Source: CAZQCI01 sp964592255 (GTDB lineage: Bacteria; UBA10199; SBBF01). Taken from it: a stretch of DNA of 49,642 bases. Both the position numbers and the translations under genes were made by a program. The stretch is from assembly GCA_964592255.1 (NCBI GenBank), contig CAZQCI010000005.1, positions 1 to 49,642 of the forward strand, read 5' to 3'. The notes below the pieces were generated by a model. It saw only the letters and a list, made by a program, of their open reading frames with translations, was not told where the DNA came from and made no database searches. Positions 1 through 9,078 of this stretch are shown piece after piece (positions within the stretch are counted from its first letter, which is position 1; the number at the start of each line of letters is the position of its first letter).

Positions 1-16
1 ATAATTTTAATTCTGT

Positions 17-196
17 TCACTTTAACGTTAGAAATGTCTGTACTGTTGGGGGAGCTTGATTGAGAGCCTGGCGGATTGAGCTTTCGGATGAGAAATTAAT
101 GGAGTTGGCGCTAATGCTGCTTTGATCACTAGCCCATACTACTGTTTTTAACAGCAGAGAAGTAATGAGGAAGTTGAGAAGAATCAGTTTTTTCAT
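17..196 (-). CDS. small secreted peptide, function unknown
   Basis: A 59-codon reading frame runs from an ATG at 196 to a TGA at 17-19. The first 22 residues look like a Sec signal peptide: a Met-Lys-Lys start, then a run of Leu/Ile/Phe/Val, ending near VVWA before SDQSS. The mature part would be only about 37 residues, rich in Ser, Asn and Gln, with no motif I recognise. There is no clear Shine-Dalgarno in front of the ATG. The gene is divergent from the membrane-protein gene at 289, so 197-288 would hold both promoters. The signal peptide is the main reason to believe it; it could be the 5' remnant of a longer gene. Confidence 0.4.
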   Translation of the reverse strand: MKKLILLNFLITSLLLKTVVWASDQSSISANSINFSSESSIRQALNQAPPTVQTFLTLK

Positions 197-288
197 GGGA
201 GGGGCACTTTATACGTTATTTTCTTCTTGAACAATCAAAAGTTAAGGATCAATAATCTCTTTTGTTCACTTATTTATCTTAAACGGCG

Positions 289-861
289 TTGAAGGAGGTG
301 ATTCCCACATTTATTATTGATACACCGGTTTTGATGTTGTTTGGAGTTTTATTCTCCTTATTTCCCGATAAAAAAAACGGGCAGGGGTCAGTGTTTGCCT
401 CGTGTTATTTGTGGCATGCGCTTCTCTTTTCTTCCGTGTTTAATGCTGCCGTTTTTTACGCTTATTTGAAATTTCCAGATTGGATGTGGATGTATTTTTT
501 ATCCGCCCCGCGCAATACGCCGCTTGAACTTGTTTATATTTTTCTGTTTTTCTATTATTTCCCTTGTATCTTAGGTTTTTACTTGGGGCGCGTGGCGCTG
601 TCTTACGGGAAGATGGCATGGTTTCTTTTTGCTTTATTTCTTGTTGCCAGTGAGGCTTGGATTGTTTTCCATCTTTTTGACCGTTATTCGGTGATTGGAA
701 CTCGCGAGCAATATTTAAATCATACGGCAATTTCCCTTTTCGATCCCCAAAACCCCATCGGTCTTGTGACCAATATCAGTGTAGGATTGATGCTTGTGTA
801 TTACTTGGTGTTGTTGTGGAAGGTCCGCAAACACAAAACCTATACAGATGAAGAATATTAA
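289..861 (+). CDS. integral membrane protein of unknown function, GMC-oxidoreductase neighbour
   Basis: A 190-residue protein with about five hydrophobic spans (around residues 8-25, 40-60, 78-103, 108-128 and 158-176) and a charged C-terminus (KVRKHKTYTDEEY). I do not recognise the family. Its stop lies two bases before the ATG of the next gene, and that gene is followed by a GMC oxidoreductase, so all three may form one unit, with this protein as a possible membrane partner (inference). The start is uncertain. TTG at 289 opens the frame, but a near-perfect Shine-Dalgarno (AAGGAGGTGAT) lies at 292-302, inside the frame, with no ATG/GTG/TTG at the right distance after it. The first in-frame ATG is at 334. 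Confidence 0.6.
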   Translation: MKEVIPTFIIDTPVLMLFGVLFSLFPDKKNGQGSVFASCYLWHALLFSSVFNAAVFYAYLKFPDWMWMYFLSAPRNTPLELVYIFLFFYYFPCILGFYLGRVALSYGKMAWFLFALFLVASEAWIVFHLFDRYSVIGTREQYLNHTAISLFDPQNPIGLVTNISVGLMLVYYLVLLWKVRKHKTYTDEEY

Positions 862-863
862 TC

Positions 864-1331
864 ATGTCCCGCAACGTTCTGCCTGAAGATATTAAAAAAG
901 TGCTGCTGGTTTTGGCCGTTAACCTGGCGCCTCCTAGCCCTGCTTTGGACATAGAAGGAATTGGGGAGGAAATCATCCGCGGTTCTTCCCGATTGATTGG
1001 CGAATTTCCCAAATTATTTCGATGGGGTTTTTTTATGGGGATTCGGTTGTTTGAATATATCCCTTTCTTTTTTGGCTATGGTCCTAAGCGGTTTACAAAT
1101 TTAAAACCAGCTTTACAGATGCGCTATGTTAATTCTTGGGCGTCTTGTCGAGTGATTCCTTTGCGCGAATTCTTTAAGACCATCAAAGCCATGGTGTTGA
1201 TGGTGTATTTTTCTGATAAACGGGTTTGGGCTTATATCGGTTACGATCCCACGCCTCATTTACAAGAGAGAATGGCTCTCCGGGGGGAAGTACTGAAGAA
1301 GTATAATATTCCGGATAAGTATTCTGTTTAA
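864..1331 (+). CDS. small GMC-oxidoreductase partner protein, gluconate-2-dehydrogenase-subunit-3-like (tentative)
   Basis: A 155-residue protein with no signal peptide. It starts with an amphipathic helix (LPEDIKKVLLVLAVNLAP). A segment around residues 85-130 (WASCRVIPLREFFKTIKAMV, then YFSDKRVWAYIGYDP) resembles the helical small subunit or N-terminal helical domain that accompanies long-chain alcohol oxidases of the GMC family. The GMC oxidoreductase lies 115 bp downstream, which supports a subunit or chaperone role. The similarity is from memory of the motif, not from a search, so the family call is tentative; the coding call is firm because of length and the tight spacing to the upstream gene. 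Confidence 0.65.
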   Translation: MSRNVLPEDIKKVLLVLAVNLAPPSPALDIEGIGEEIIRGSSRLIGEFPKLFRWGFFMGIRLFEYIPFFFGYGPKRFTNLKPALQMRYVNSWASCRVIPLREFFKTIKAMVLMVYFSDKRVWAYIGYDPTPHLQERMALRGEVLKKYNIPDKYSV

Positions 1332-1446
1332 TAAAGTGGTGTGAACCCCATGAGACTGGAATGGAAGGCGAAAATCTAATTTTGGCAGAGAGTTCTCTCC
1401 CTTCTACCTTTCCTCTGGAAGGTTTTCGTGGGGATGGTTTTTATTT

Positions 1447-2970
1447 ATGATTTTTACTTATCAAGACATTTCTAAAAACATTGATGAATCCTGCGATGTC
1501 TGTGTGGTGGGTAGCGGTGCCGGCGGGGCTGTGATGGCCAAAGAATTGGCTGAAGCCGGTTTATCGGTCATTGTGTTGGAAGAAGGAGGTTATTATCAAA
1601 CGCCCGATTTTAATAACAGCGATACTATCGATAGTATTGTTAAACTTTACCGTGATGGGGGATCAACGGTGGCTTTAGGAAAACCCAATGTGTTGTTGGC
1701 GGAAGGGCGTGCCGTTGGAGGGTCCACCACGATTAACGGGGGAATGTGTTGGAGAACCCCGGAAAAAATTCTTAAACGCTGGCAATGGGAAAAAGGACTT
1801 GCTGATATTACGCCGAAGGCTATGGAGTTCTTTTTCGATCGTGTTGAAAAAATAATTGGGGCTTCACCCATTCTTCCCGAGGCACGTAACCAGGATGCAG
1901 AACTTGTTAGGCGTGGTGCAGAAAAACTGGGGTATCGTGTTAAGCCCAATATTCGCAGTCAGCGCGGCTGTGTGGGAAGCAATCAATGCATAACGGGTTG
2001 CCCTACGGGTGCTAAACAGTCGATGCTGGTGACATATATTCCTGAATTTATCAAAAGAGGAGGGCGCCTTTACGCCAATTGCCGTGTTAAAAAAATAAAG
2101 ATCAAAAATGGTAGAGCTACTGGAGTGCGCGGTGTGATTGTTCATCCGGAAACTAAAGAAGTTTTATTCAAAGTAAAGATCAGATCCAGAATTACCGTTA
2201 TTTGTGGAGGGGCTCTTCAGACTCCTTCTCTATTAATGCGCAGTCGTGTGGCGGACAAATCGCGCCAATTAGGACGTAATCTTTTATTGCATCCCAATAC
2301 CAAAGTGATTGGTGTTTTTGACGAGCCTGTTAATGCCTGGCAAGGCGTGAATCAAGGCTATCAGGTGACGGAATTTTTCGATGAAGGTATTTTGATGGGG
2401 CTTAACTTTATTCCGCCGGGTATCCTTTCTTTGGCGTTTCCTTTTTATGGTCCGGGTTATTTAGAGATGATGAAGGATATTTATAATCATTGTGTGGCTG
2501 GGGCAGCCTTGATTGAAGATACCTCCAGCGGGCGAGTTTTTAATGCACCTTTTGATCAAGCCATTGCCACGTATCAGTTGAATCAAGCCGATTTTGAAAA
2601 AGCAAAAAGAGCGGTGGCTTTGTTTGCCGAAATTTATTTTGCAGCAGGGGCCAAAACAGTTTATTTACCTTTTGCGCCATTGCCGGTGATTCATACGGTC
2701 GACGATATTCATAAAATTTACGAATGTAAATTGGCGCCGGTGGATTTAGAGCTGATGACGGTTCATATGATGGGAACATGCCAAATGGGGTTGGATCCTT
2801 TCCGTTCTGTTGTTAATCCCCACGGTGAAGCTCATCAAGTTCGCGGCCTTTTTGTCTCCGATGCTTCGGTGTTTCCCACCTCCATCGGTGTTAATCCGCA
2901 AGTGACCATTATGGCACTTTCTACACGTAGCGCTTTCCACATTCGTGAAAACTTTTCGAGGTATCGTTGA
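1447..2970 (+). CDS. GMC-family FAD-dependent oxidoreductase (long-chain alcohol / sterol oxidase type)
   Basis: A 507-residue flavoenzyme. An FAD-binding Rossmann motif is near the N-terminus (VVGSGAGGAVMAKELAEAG, residues about 20-38) followed by VLEEGG. A GMC signature region (AVGGSTTINGGMCWRTP) lies around residues 90-105, and the C-terminal GMC block has HMMGTCQMG and GLFVSDASVFPTSIGVNPQ. A Cys-containing stretch (GCVGSNQCITGCPTGAKQS, about 174-192) is typical of the fatty-alcohol-oxidase branch. The enzyme would oxidise an alcohol using FAD; the substrate cannot be read from the sequence. Two small proteins precede it. Its TGA overlaps the ATG of the M20 peptidase (TGATG), which suggests translational coupling. 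Confidence 0.9.
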   Translation: MIFTYQDISKNIDESCDVCVVGSGAGGAVMAKELAEAGLSVIVLEEGGYYQTPDFNNSDTIDSIVKLYRDGGSTVALGKPNVLLAEGRAVGGSTTINGGMCWRTPEKILKRWQWEKGLADITPKAMEFFFDRVEKIIGASPILPEARNQDAELVRRGAEKLGYRVKPNIRSQRGCVGSNQCITGCPTGAKQSMLVTYIPEFIKRGGRLYANCRVKKIKIKNGRATGVRGVIVHPETKEVLFKVKIRSRITVICGGALQTPSLLMRSRVADKSRQLGRNLLLHPNTKVIGVFDEPVNAWQGVNQGYQVTEFFDEGILMGLNFIPPGILSLAFPFYGPGYLEMMKDIYNHCVAGAALIEDTSSGRVFNAPFDQAIATYQLNQADFEKAKRAVALFAEIYFAAGAKTVYLPFAPLPVIHTVDDIHKIYECKLAPVDLELMTVHMMGTCQMGLDPFRSVVNPHGEAHQVRGLFVSDASVFPTSIGVNPQVTIMALSTRSAFHIRENFSRYR

Positions 2971-4313
2971 TGTCGCACTCTTTGTTTCATTCTTTGCACC
3001 AAGAAGCCTTAACCCATCTTCAAAATCTGCTGCGGATTAATACTACAAATCCTTCAGGCCATGAGATTGAAGCCGTTAAATATCTTTCATCCGTTTTAAA
3101 AAAAGACAACATTCCTCATCATATTTTTGAGCCCTCTCCTGGACGTGCTAGTTTGGTAGCTCGTCTTAAAGGGAATGGCTCTAAGTCGGCACTGCTTCTG
3201 AGTTCTCACCTTGATGTTGTGCCGGCGGATAAAAAATATTGGGATCACGATCCTTTTTGCGGTGATGTGATTGATGGTTATATTTGGGGCCGAGGCGCTG
3301 TGGACATGAAGCAGATGACGGTCATGGAATTGATGTGTCTGCTGGCAGCAAAGAGAGGTCAAATTCCTTTAGCACGCGATTTAGTTTTTGTGGCTGTGGC
3401 CGATGAAGAAGCCGGGTGTGAGTGGGGCTCCAAGTGGTTAGTGGCCAATAAACCGGATTTGTTGTCGGCAGAATATGCTCTTAATGAAGTGGGCGGATTT
3501 AGTTTGTATGTGGATGGAGTTGAAGACAAAGTTTTTTACCCTATTGGTGTGGCTGAAAAAGGGGTATGTTGGTTCTCGCTAACCGTTGACGGGGAGCCTG
3601 GCCATGGGTCGCTACCTCATGACTGCCAAGCGTTGGTACATATGGCAGAAATTGCTGCCCGGTTGGGAAATCAATTATTGCCGTATCATGCCCATCCTCT
3701 GGCGCATCGTTTTGTGGACATACTGGCTCATCATCAAAAAATGCCGCGTCGTTTTTTGATAAAACTTCTTACTATCCCCGGATTACATCGTTTCATCTTA
3801 AATCTGATACCACGAGATAAACGCCCGGCTTTTAAGGCATTATTTCATAATACGGTTTCCCCTACTATTTTTCAGGCCGGTTCTAAAATCAACGTGATTC
3901 CTGGCAGGGCTCAGTTACAAGTGGATGGTCGCATCCTTCCGGGACAGACCATAGAGAGTTTTTTATCCGAAATCCGCAATTTGGTAGGAAATAAGGTCAA
4001 AATAGAGATTTTTCATCAGCAAGAACCCAGTGAAACCGAAACGGCTAATGAATTCTTCTCTCTTTTAGAAAAAACACTTGTCAAGCATGAGCCAACAGCG
4101 GTACCGGTCCCTTACCTTATTCCGGGCTTTACCGATTCGGCTCACTATAGCAAGCTGGGTATTAAGTGTTATGGTTTTGCGCCTTTGAAGTTGAGTCGAG
4201 AAATTGATTTTTCAAAACTGTTCCATGGGCATAACGAACGCCTTCCCGTGGATGGTTTTTTCTGGGGCCTTGATGTGTTATGGGATGTGATTGAGATGTG
4301 GTGTCGGGCATAA
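2970..4313 (+). CDS. M20-family zinc peptidase / deacylase
   Basis: About 447 residues from ATG 2970, which overlaps the previous stop; a TTG one codon upstream is less likely. M20 metal-site motifs are in order: HLDVVPAD, GRGAVDMK, DEEAGCEWGS (catalytic Glu pair), NEVGG, and FHGHNER near the C-terminus. The dimerisation-domain motif EPGHGSLP is present. The family includes ArgE/DapE deacylases, carboxypeptidase G2 and PM20D1. Length and the conserved HGHNERLPVD ending fit the general M20A group, but the substrate is unknown. No signal peptide, so cytoplasmic. It ends 6 bp before secA. Confidence 0.9.
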   Translation: MSHSLFHSLHQEALTHLQNLLRINTTNPSGHEIEAVKYLSSVLKKDNIPHHIFEPSPGRASLVARLKGNGSKSALLLSSHLDVVPADKKYWDHDPFCGDVIDGYIWGRGAVDMKQMTVMELMCLLAAKRGQIPLARDLVFVAVADEEAGCEWGSKWLVANKPDLLSAEYALNEVGGFSLYVDGVEDKVFYPIGVAEKGVCWFSLTVDGEPGHGSLPHDCQALVHMAEIAARLGNQLLPYHAHPLAHRFVDILAHHQKMPRRFLIKLLTIPGLHRFILNLIPRDKRPAFKALFHNTVSPTIFQAGSKINVIPGRAQLQVDGRILPGQTIESFLSEIRNLVGNKVKIEIFHQQEPSETETANEFFSLLEKTLVKHEPTAVPVPYLIPGFTDSAHYSKLGIKCYGFAPLKLSREIDFSKLFHGHNERLPVDGFFWGLDVLWDVIEMWCRA

Positions 4314-4319
4314 AATAAT

Positions 4320-6974
4320 ATGGTTGGATTAATTAGAAAAATTTTTGGAACTAAAAATGATCGGGAGCTGAAAAAAATTATCCCTTTGGTGGGGCGCATC
4401 AATGCGTTGGAACCTTCTATTTCTTCTCTTTCTGATGAAGCGCTCAAAGCGAAAACCACAGAATTTAAAGAACGCCTTTCCCGCGGAGAGACTCTTGACG
4501 ATATTTTGCCCGAAGCCTTTGCCGTGGTGCGCGAGGCTGGTAAACGTGTTTTGAACATGCGTCACTTCGACGTGCAGCTCATCGGCGGCATTGTTTTACA
4601 TCAAGGTAAAATTGCTGAAATGCGCACCGGAGAAGGAAAAACTTTAGTGGCCACCTTGCCGGTTTATCTTAATGCTTTAACCGGAAAGGGAGTACATGTT
4701 GTGACGGTTAACGACTACTTAGCCAAGCGCGATGCCGAATGGATGGGCCGGCTCTATCGTTTTTTAGGGCTTTCGGTTGGTATTATTATCCACGGATTAA
4801 ATGACGTGCAACGTCATGAAGCGTATGCTTGTGACATCACCTACGGTACCAATAACGAATTTGGTTTTGATTTTCTTCGCGATAATATGAAGTTCGATTT
4901 GGCTTCCATGGCCCAACGTGAACTTAATTTTGCAATTGTAGATGAAGTGGACAGTATTCTTATCGACGAAGCCCGTACTCCGCTGATTATTTCGGGCCAG
5001 GCGGAAGAATCCACCGACAAATATGTCAAAATCAATGCTGTGATTCCAGGGCTTGAGGCCGAAAAGCATTATCAAATCGAAGAAAAAAGCCGCAGTGTTG
5101 TATTAACGGAAGAAGGTGTGGCTGAAGTGGAACGTCGCCTCCATGTTGAAAATCTTTACGATCCTCGTAATATTGAAACGCTCCATCATGTCAATCAGGC
5201 CCTTAAGGCTCACACACTTTACAAGCGAGATGTCGATTACGTGGTTAAGGACGGCGAAGTGATGATTGTTGATGAATTTACCGGTCGCCTGATGCCAGGA
5301 CGTCGTTGGAGTGATGGGCTTCATCAAGCAGTGGAAGCCAAAGAACGCGTCAAAATTGAAAACGAAAACCAAACGCTGGCTTCCATTACTTTTCAAAATT
5401 TTTTCCGCATGTATGCCAAGCTTGCCGGTATGACGGGTACAGCGGATACCGAAGCGCCGGAATTTGCCAAAATTTATAATTTGGAAGTGATGCTTATTCC
5501 TACGAATCGGAACATGATCCGTAAAGATTACAACGATGTGATCTATAAAAATCATCAGGCCAAATTTACAGCTTTGGTGGAGCAAATTAAGGAGCTCTAT
5601 GATGAGGGGGCTCCTGTTTTAGTGGGGACCATTGCTATTGAAAAATCGGAACTTATCTCCAGCATGCTGTCGCGCCGGGGGATTCCTCATAATGTTCTTA
5701 ATGCTAAGCATCACGAGCGTGAGGCGGAGATTGTGGCTCAGGCTGGGCGTTATAAAGCCGTGACGGTTTCAACCAATATGGCCGGTCGTGGTACGGATAT
5801 TATGTTGGGTGGTAATCCGGAATTTATGGCGCGGGCCAAAGTAGGTAAGGAAGCTTCGGAAGCTGATTACGCCAAGGTATTGGCCGAATGCCAAAAAATT
5901 TGTTCTGAAGAACGTGAAAAAGTGGTGGCTGCAGGGGGGCTCCATATTTTGGGGACTGAACGCCATGAATCACGTCGTATTGATAATCAGCTTCGTGGTC
6001 GTGCCGGACGCCAAGGGGATCCGGGGGCTACCCGTTTTTATATTTCTCTGGAAGATGATTTGATGCGCATCTTTGGATCTGAGCGCATTGCTTCGGTAAT
6101 GAATAAGTTGGGCATGAAGGATGATGAAACTATTGAACACCCGTGGATTTCTAAATCTATTGAAAACGCACAGAAAAAAGTGGAAGCCCATAACTTTGAT
6201 ATTCGTAAAACGGTTTTGGAATACGATGATGTTATGAATCAGCAGCGTACCACGGTGTATGCGAAACGTCGGGAAATTTTAAAGGGAGAAAATCTTAAAG
6301 AACAAGTGCTAGATATGGTGGACGTATTGGCGGATCAGATTTCTCAAGAGTTTGGTGCCCGCAGTGATGATTTTAACCGGACAGGTTTAGAAGATCGTAT
6401 CTTCAATCAATTTGGTTTTAAAATTAGCTTTGCTCCCGAAGAGAAGGCGGAGTGGTCTGCTGATGACATTGGACTTAAAATTTATAATGAAGCCGTTTTG
6501 TTTTATGACAAGAAGGAAGCAGAATATACTCCTGAACTAACGCGGCAGGTGGAGCGTTTTTTCATGCTACAGGCTCTTGATTCTTTGTGGAAAGATCATT
6601 TGTTAACCATGGATCATTTGCGTGAAGGTATTGGGTTGCGTGGTTATGGTCAAAAAGATCCCCGCTTGGAATATAAAAAAGAAGGTTTTCAGTTGTTTGA
6701 AGCCATGATGTTCCGATTTTTTGAAGATGCGGTGGAGCGTTTGTTTAAAGTTCAGATTGCCAAAAAGGAAGATGTGCAATTAGCCAATCAGCGTGTGGCT
6801 CCTGTGAGAATGGAACATGGACCTGCTCCCACTTTTAATGCCACATCGGATTCAGCTGAAAAAAATCAATCCAAGAAGCATGAAACGGTAAAACGAGATT
6901 TACCAAAAGTAGGCCGTAACGATCCTTGCTCTTGCGGCAGTGGAAAAAAGTACAAGAAATGTCATGGAGCTTAA
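4320..6974 (+). CDS. secA: preprotein translocase ATPase SecA
   Basis: 884 residues, normal SecA length. This is the motor that drives unfolded preproteins through SecYEG. Visible motifs: MRTGEGKTLVATLP (Walker A), VDEVDSILIDEARTPLIISG (Walker B and the following SecA signature), GMTGTADTEA, TNMAGRGTDIMLGGNP, and GRAGRQGDPG in the second helicase domain. The C-terminus carries the zinc-binding SEC-C tail CSCGSGKKYKKCHG, which binds SecB or phospholipid in other bacteria. The start ATG is 6 bp after the M20 gene, and argJ starts 2 bp after the stop. Confidence 0.98.
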   Translation: MVGLIRKIFGTKNDRELKKIIPLVGRINALEPSISSLSDEALKAKTTEFKERLSRGETLDDILPEAFAVVREAGKRVLNMRHFDVQLIGGIVLHQGKIAEMRTGEGKTLVATLPVYLNALTGKGVHVVTVNDYLAKRDAEWMGRLYRFLGLSVGIIIHGLNDVQRHEAYACDITYGTNNEFGFDFLRDNMKFDLASMAQRELNFAIVDEVDSILIDEARTPLIISGQAEESTDKYVKINAVIPGLEAEKHYQIEEKSRSVVLTEEGVAEVERRLHVENLYDPRNIETLHHVNQALKAHTLYKRDVDYVVKDGEVMIVDEFTGRLMPGRRWSDGLHQAVEAKERVKIENENQTLASITFQNFFRMYAKLAGMTGTADTEAPEFAKIYNLEVMLIPTNRNMIRKDYNDVIYKNHQAKFTALVEQIKELYDEGAPVLVGTIAIEKSELISSMLSRRGIPHNVLNAKHHEREAEIVAQAGRYKAVTVSTNMAGRGTDIMLGGNPEFMARAKVGKEASEADYAKVLAECQKICSEEREKVVAAGGLHILGTERHESRRIDNQLRGRAGRQGDPGATRFYISLEDDLMRIFGSERIASVMNKLGMKDDETIEHPWISKSIENAQKKVEAHNFDIRKTVLEYDDVMNQQRTTVYAKRREILKGENLKEQVLDMVDVLADQISQEFGARSDDFNRTGLEDRIFNQFGFKISFAPEEKAEWSADDIGLKIYNEAVLFYDKKEAEYTPELTRQVERFFMLQALDSLWKDHLLTMDHLREGIGLRGYGQKDPRLEYKKEGFQLFEAMMFRFFEDAVERLFKVQIAKKEDVQLANQRVAPVRMEHGPAPTFNATSDSAEKNQSKKHETVKRDLPKVGRNDPCSCGSGKKYKKCHGA

Positions 6975-6976
6975 GT

Positions 6977-8176
6977 ATGCCCAAAAAAATTCTCATTCCA
7001 GGTTTTCAATTTGCCGGTATTCATTGTGGTATTAAGGATAATCCGCGCAAAAAAGATTTAACCCTTATTTATTCTGAAGAACCCGATACGCTTATTGACG
7101 GTGTGTTTACTCAAAATAAGGTGTGTGCGGCGCCCGTGTTGGTAACGCGTAAGAGTGTGCGTCAAGGAAAAGGGCAACTGGTTGTTATTAATAGTGGAGT
7201 CGCTAATGCCTGCACTGGGGCGCGTGGCTTAAAAGATGCGCGGGCTACGCAAAAAGTTTCTGCAAAACTTTTTGGTTTAGACCAAGATAAAGTGGCTGTT
7301 TGTTCCACTGGAAAAATTGGTGAATTTTTGCCCATGGACAAATTGAATGAAGGTCTGATCAAAGCCAAGGATTATCTCGATACTAAAAGTTTTGTTGAGG
7401 CCGCCAAGGGGATTATGACCACCGATCAATTCCCAAAGTTTGATGCGGTCCGCGGAGTTCTTAATGGAAAAAAATATGTCATTGCTGTGATGACCAAAGG
7501 AGCCGGCATGTTGAGGCCAGACATGGCCACAATGCTGACTTTTATTGTCACCGATCTGTGTTTTGACCGGGAGGTTTTGGGAAAAATTTTCCGCAACGCT
7601 ATTAACGAAACTTTGAATCGGGTCACTGTCGATGGGGATACCTCCACCAACGATACGGTGCTTATCATGGCCAATGGGCGTGCGGGGAATAAAGCCTTTT
7701 CGGCCGATAGTAGCGAGGCGAGACAAATCGAAAAAGAACTGACGGTGCTACTGACTAAAATGGCTAAACTGATCACCTTGGATGGTGAAGGCGCCACCAA
7801 GTGTTGTCAAGTGCGTGTGGGTGGTGCGCGTAGCGTAGCCGATGCTAAAAAAATTGCGTATGCCGTTGGTAATTCGCCTTTGGTTAAAACGGCACTGTTT
7901 GGATGTGATCCTAACTGGGGCCGTGTGATGGCAGCTGTGGGATACTCCGGAGCCAAAATCAACCCAGAAAAAATTTCTATCGATATTGGCCCTTATGCTG
8001 TCGCGAAAAATGGAGTTGGAGTGGCGTCTACAAATCCAAAAGAGGTATCCCGTTATTTGCGTAAAAAAGATATTACTCTCGACATTGGTTGTGGTGTGGG
8101 TCAGGCTGAATTTTTTATTTTTATGTCGGATTTAACCTACGAGTATATTCATCTCAACGCAGAATATCACACCTAA
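6977..8176 (+). CDS. argJ: bifunctional glutamate N-acetyltransferase / amino-acid acetyltransferase ArgJ
   Basis: 399 residues from the ATG at 6977, two bases after the secA stop; the frame is open further upstream but only inside secA. ArgJ moves the acetyl group from N-acetylornithine to glutamate in arginine synthesis, and some forms also use acetyl-CoA. The autocleavage region is present as KGAGMLRPDMATML, where the Thr after MA is the new N-terminal nucleophile of the beta subunit. Other family blocks are FTQNKVCAAPV, STGKIGEFLPM, TVDGDTSTNDT, GEGATK and CDPNWGRVMAAVGYSG. No other arg gene is in the window. The stop codon directly abuts the stop of the convergent barrel gene. Confidence 0.96.
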   Translation: MPKKILIPGFQFAGIHCGIKDNPRKKDLTLIYSEEPDTLIDGVFTQNKVCAAPVLVTRKSVRQGKGQLVVINSGVANACTGARGLKDARATQKVSAKLFGLDQDKVAVCSTGKIGEFLPMDKLNEGLIKAKDYLDTKSFVEAAKGIMTTDQFPKFDAVRGVLNGKKYVIAVMTKGAGMLRPDMATMLTFIVTDLCFDREVLGKIFRNAINETLNRVTVDGDTSTNDTVLIMANGRAGNKAFSADSSEARQIEKELTVLLTKMAKLITLDGEGATKCCQVRVGGARSVADAKKIAYAVGNSPLVKTALFGCDPNWGRVMAAVGYSGAKINPEKISIDIGPYAVAKNGVGVASTNPKEVSRYLRKKDITLDIGCGVGQAEFFIFMSDLTYEYIHLNAEYHT

Positions 8177-8926
8177 TTAAAATACAAATCCGGCGCCAGC
8201 ATTGATAGCCCAACGAGGATCGATAGTGGCGGGGCCTACTTGTAGGCTCCAAGGCCATAGACCTCCGGTAGCTCGAAATTCCACATGACGGTTGGGGAAA
8301 GGTCTTACGGCCACTGTTGCCGTTAGTGCGGGATGAATTTCAACCACGGCTTGAGTTTGTGCTGTATTGATAACAGTATTAAATTCATCCGTAGCTGTTT
8401 GGACTCCTCTAGCAATCTCTTCTTGGTCTACTCCTGCAGCCTGCAGCTGGTTAGCTACATTATCAACATTANNNNNNNNNNTTTGTAAATTTGTTAAAAA
8501 GTCCCCGTCGATCGTCAAACGGTGAGCGCTGACTAAGCCTTCTGCCCCTAGTCTCAAAGAGAAGGCTCGTGAGTCGGTTGTATAACCGGTGGAATAAGAA
8601 AGCCCAAATAAGGATGCATCGCACGTTAAAGGGTTATCTCCTTCAAAAGAAAAAGCATACATTCCATCGTTGTAAGTAACGGAGCCTGTACCAGTGCACC
8701 CGAGTTGTTTTTGATAAAGTATGCCTATGGAAATGGGAAGGTTGGGAAGGGGGTAGCCGGTTCCTTCCATGTAGCCGGACACACCATAAGATGTTAAATC
8801 AGCTGAAAAGCTGCCGCTCCCACTATCTTTAGAGACAGTATAAGTAGTGGCTGTGTTGTCAGCAAAAGTACCAACTCCAAAGGAAAACTCACCTTTTTTG
8901 GATTCAATGTTAGATATTTGGGCCAT
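8177..8926 (-). CDS. outer-membrane-barrel-like protein, N-terminus uncertain, crossed by an assembly gap
   Basis: About 249 residues including four unknown ones at the 10-N gap (8472-8481). The sequence is rich in alternating polar and hydrophobic residues with Gly/Thr/Ser, and it ends in GAGFVF; a terminal Phe is typical of outer-membrane beta-barrels. A helical insert rich in Gln, Asp and Ala follows the gap. No signal peptide is visible: the protein begins MAQISNIESKKGEFS, and the upstream bases have no obvious Shine-Dalgarno and no in-frame extension. Either the true 5' end is displaced by an error, or this is a remnant. The reading frame on the two sides of the gap may not really match, since the gap size is arbitrary. 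Confidence 0.6.
   Translation of the reverse strand: MAQISNIESKKGEFSFGVGTFADNTATTYTVSKDSGSGSFSADLTSYGVSGYMEGTGYPLPNLPISIGILYQKQLGCTGTGSVTYNDGMYAFSFEGDNPLTCDASLFGLSYSTGYTTDSRAFSLRLGAEGLVSAHRLTIDGDFLTNLQXXXXNVDNVANQLQAAGVDQEEIARGVQTATDEFNTVINTAQTQAVVEIHPALTATVAVRPFPNRHVEFRATGGLWPWSLQVGPATIDPRWAINAGAGFVF
8472..8481. other. assembly gap (10 N)
   Basis: Ten consecutive N inside the barrel-like gene. The run is probably a placeholder, so neither the missing length nor the reading frame across it is known. Confidence 0.95.
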
Positions 8927-8996
8927 ACGCTGACATTATCGTCATATAAGTCAAAAAGTTGTCTTTTTTTTTAAAAAAACTAAAAGTTTTAATGTA

Positions 8997-9025
8997 TTGC
9001 CCCTCTCTTTTCTTTCTGATAAACT
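8997..9025 (+). promoter_or_regulatory. possible sigma-70-type promoter for sctV
   Basis: TTGCCC at 8997-9002 and TAAACT at 9020-9025, separated by 17 bp, each matching the consensus at four of six positions. It lies in the divergent spacer between the barrel-like gene and sctV, 53 bp before the ATG at 9079. AAGGGG at 9063-9068 could be the ribosome binding site. The weak matches make this tentative. Confidence 0.3.
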
Positions 9026-9078
9026 TCACCAGCTAATAGCCTTGGAATATCAAAGGCTTAACAAGGGGCTTGGAACGA

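Noticed and set aside
5103..5585. Long antisense frame in secA
   Set aside because: Mirror of a well-conserved coding region; composition reflects codon bias of secA.
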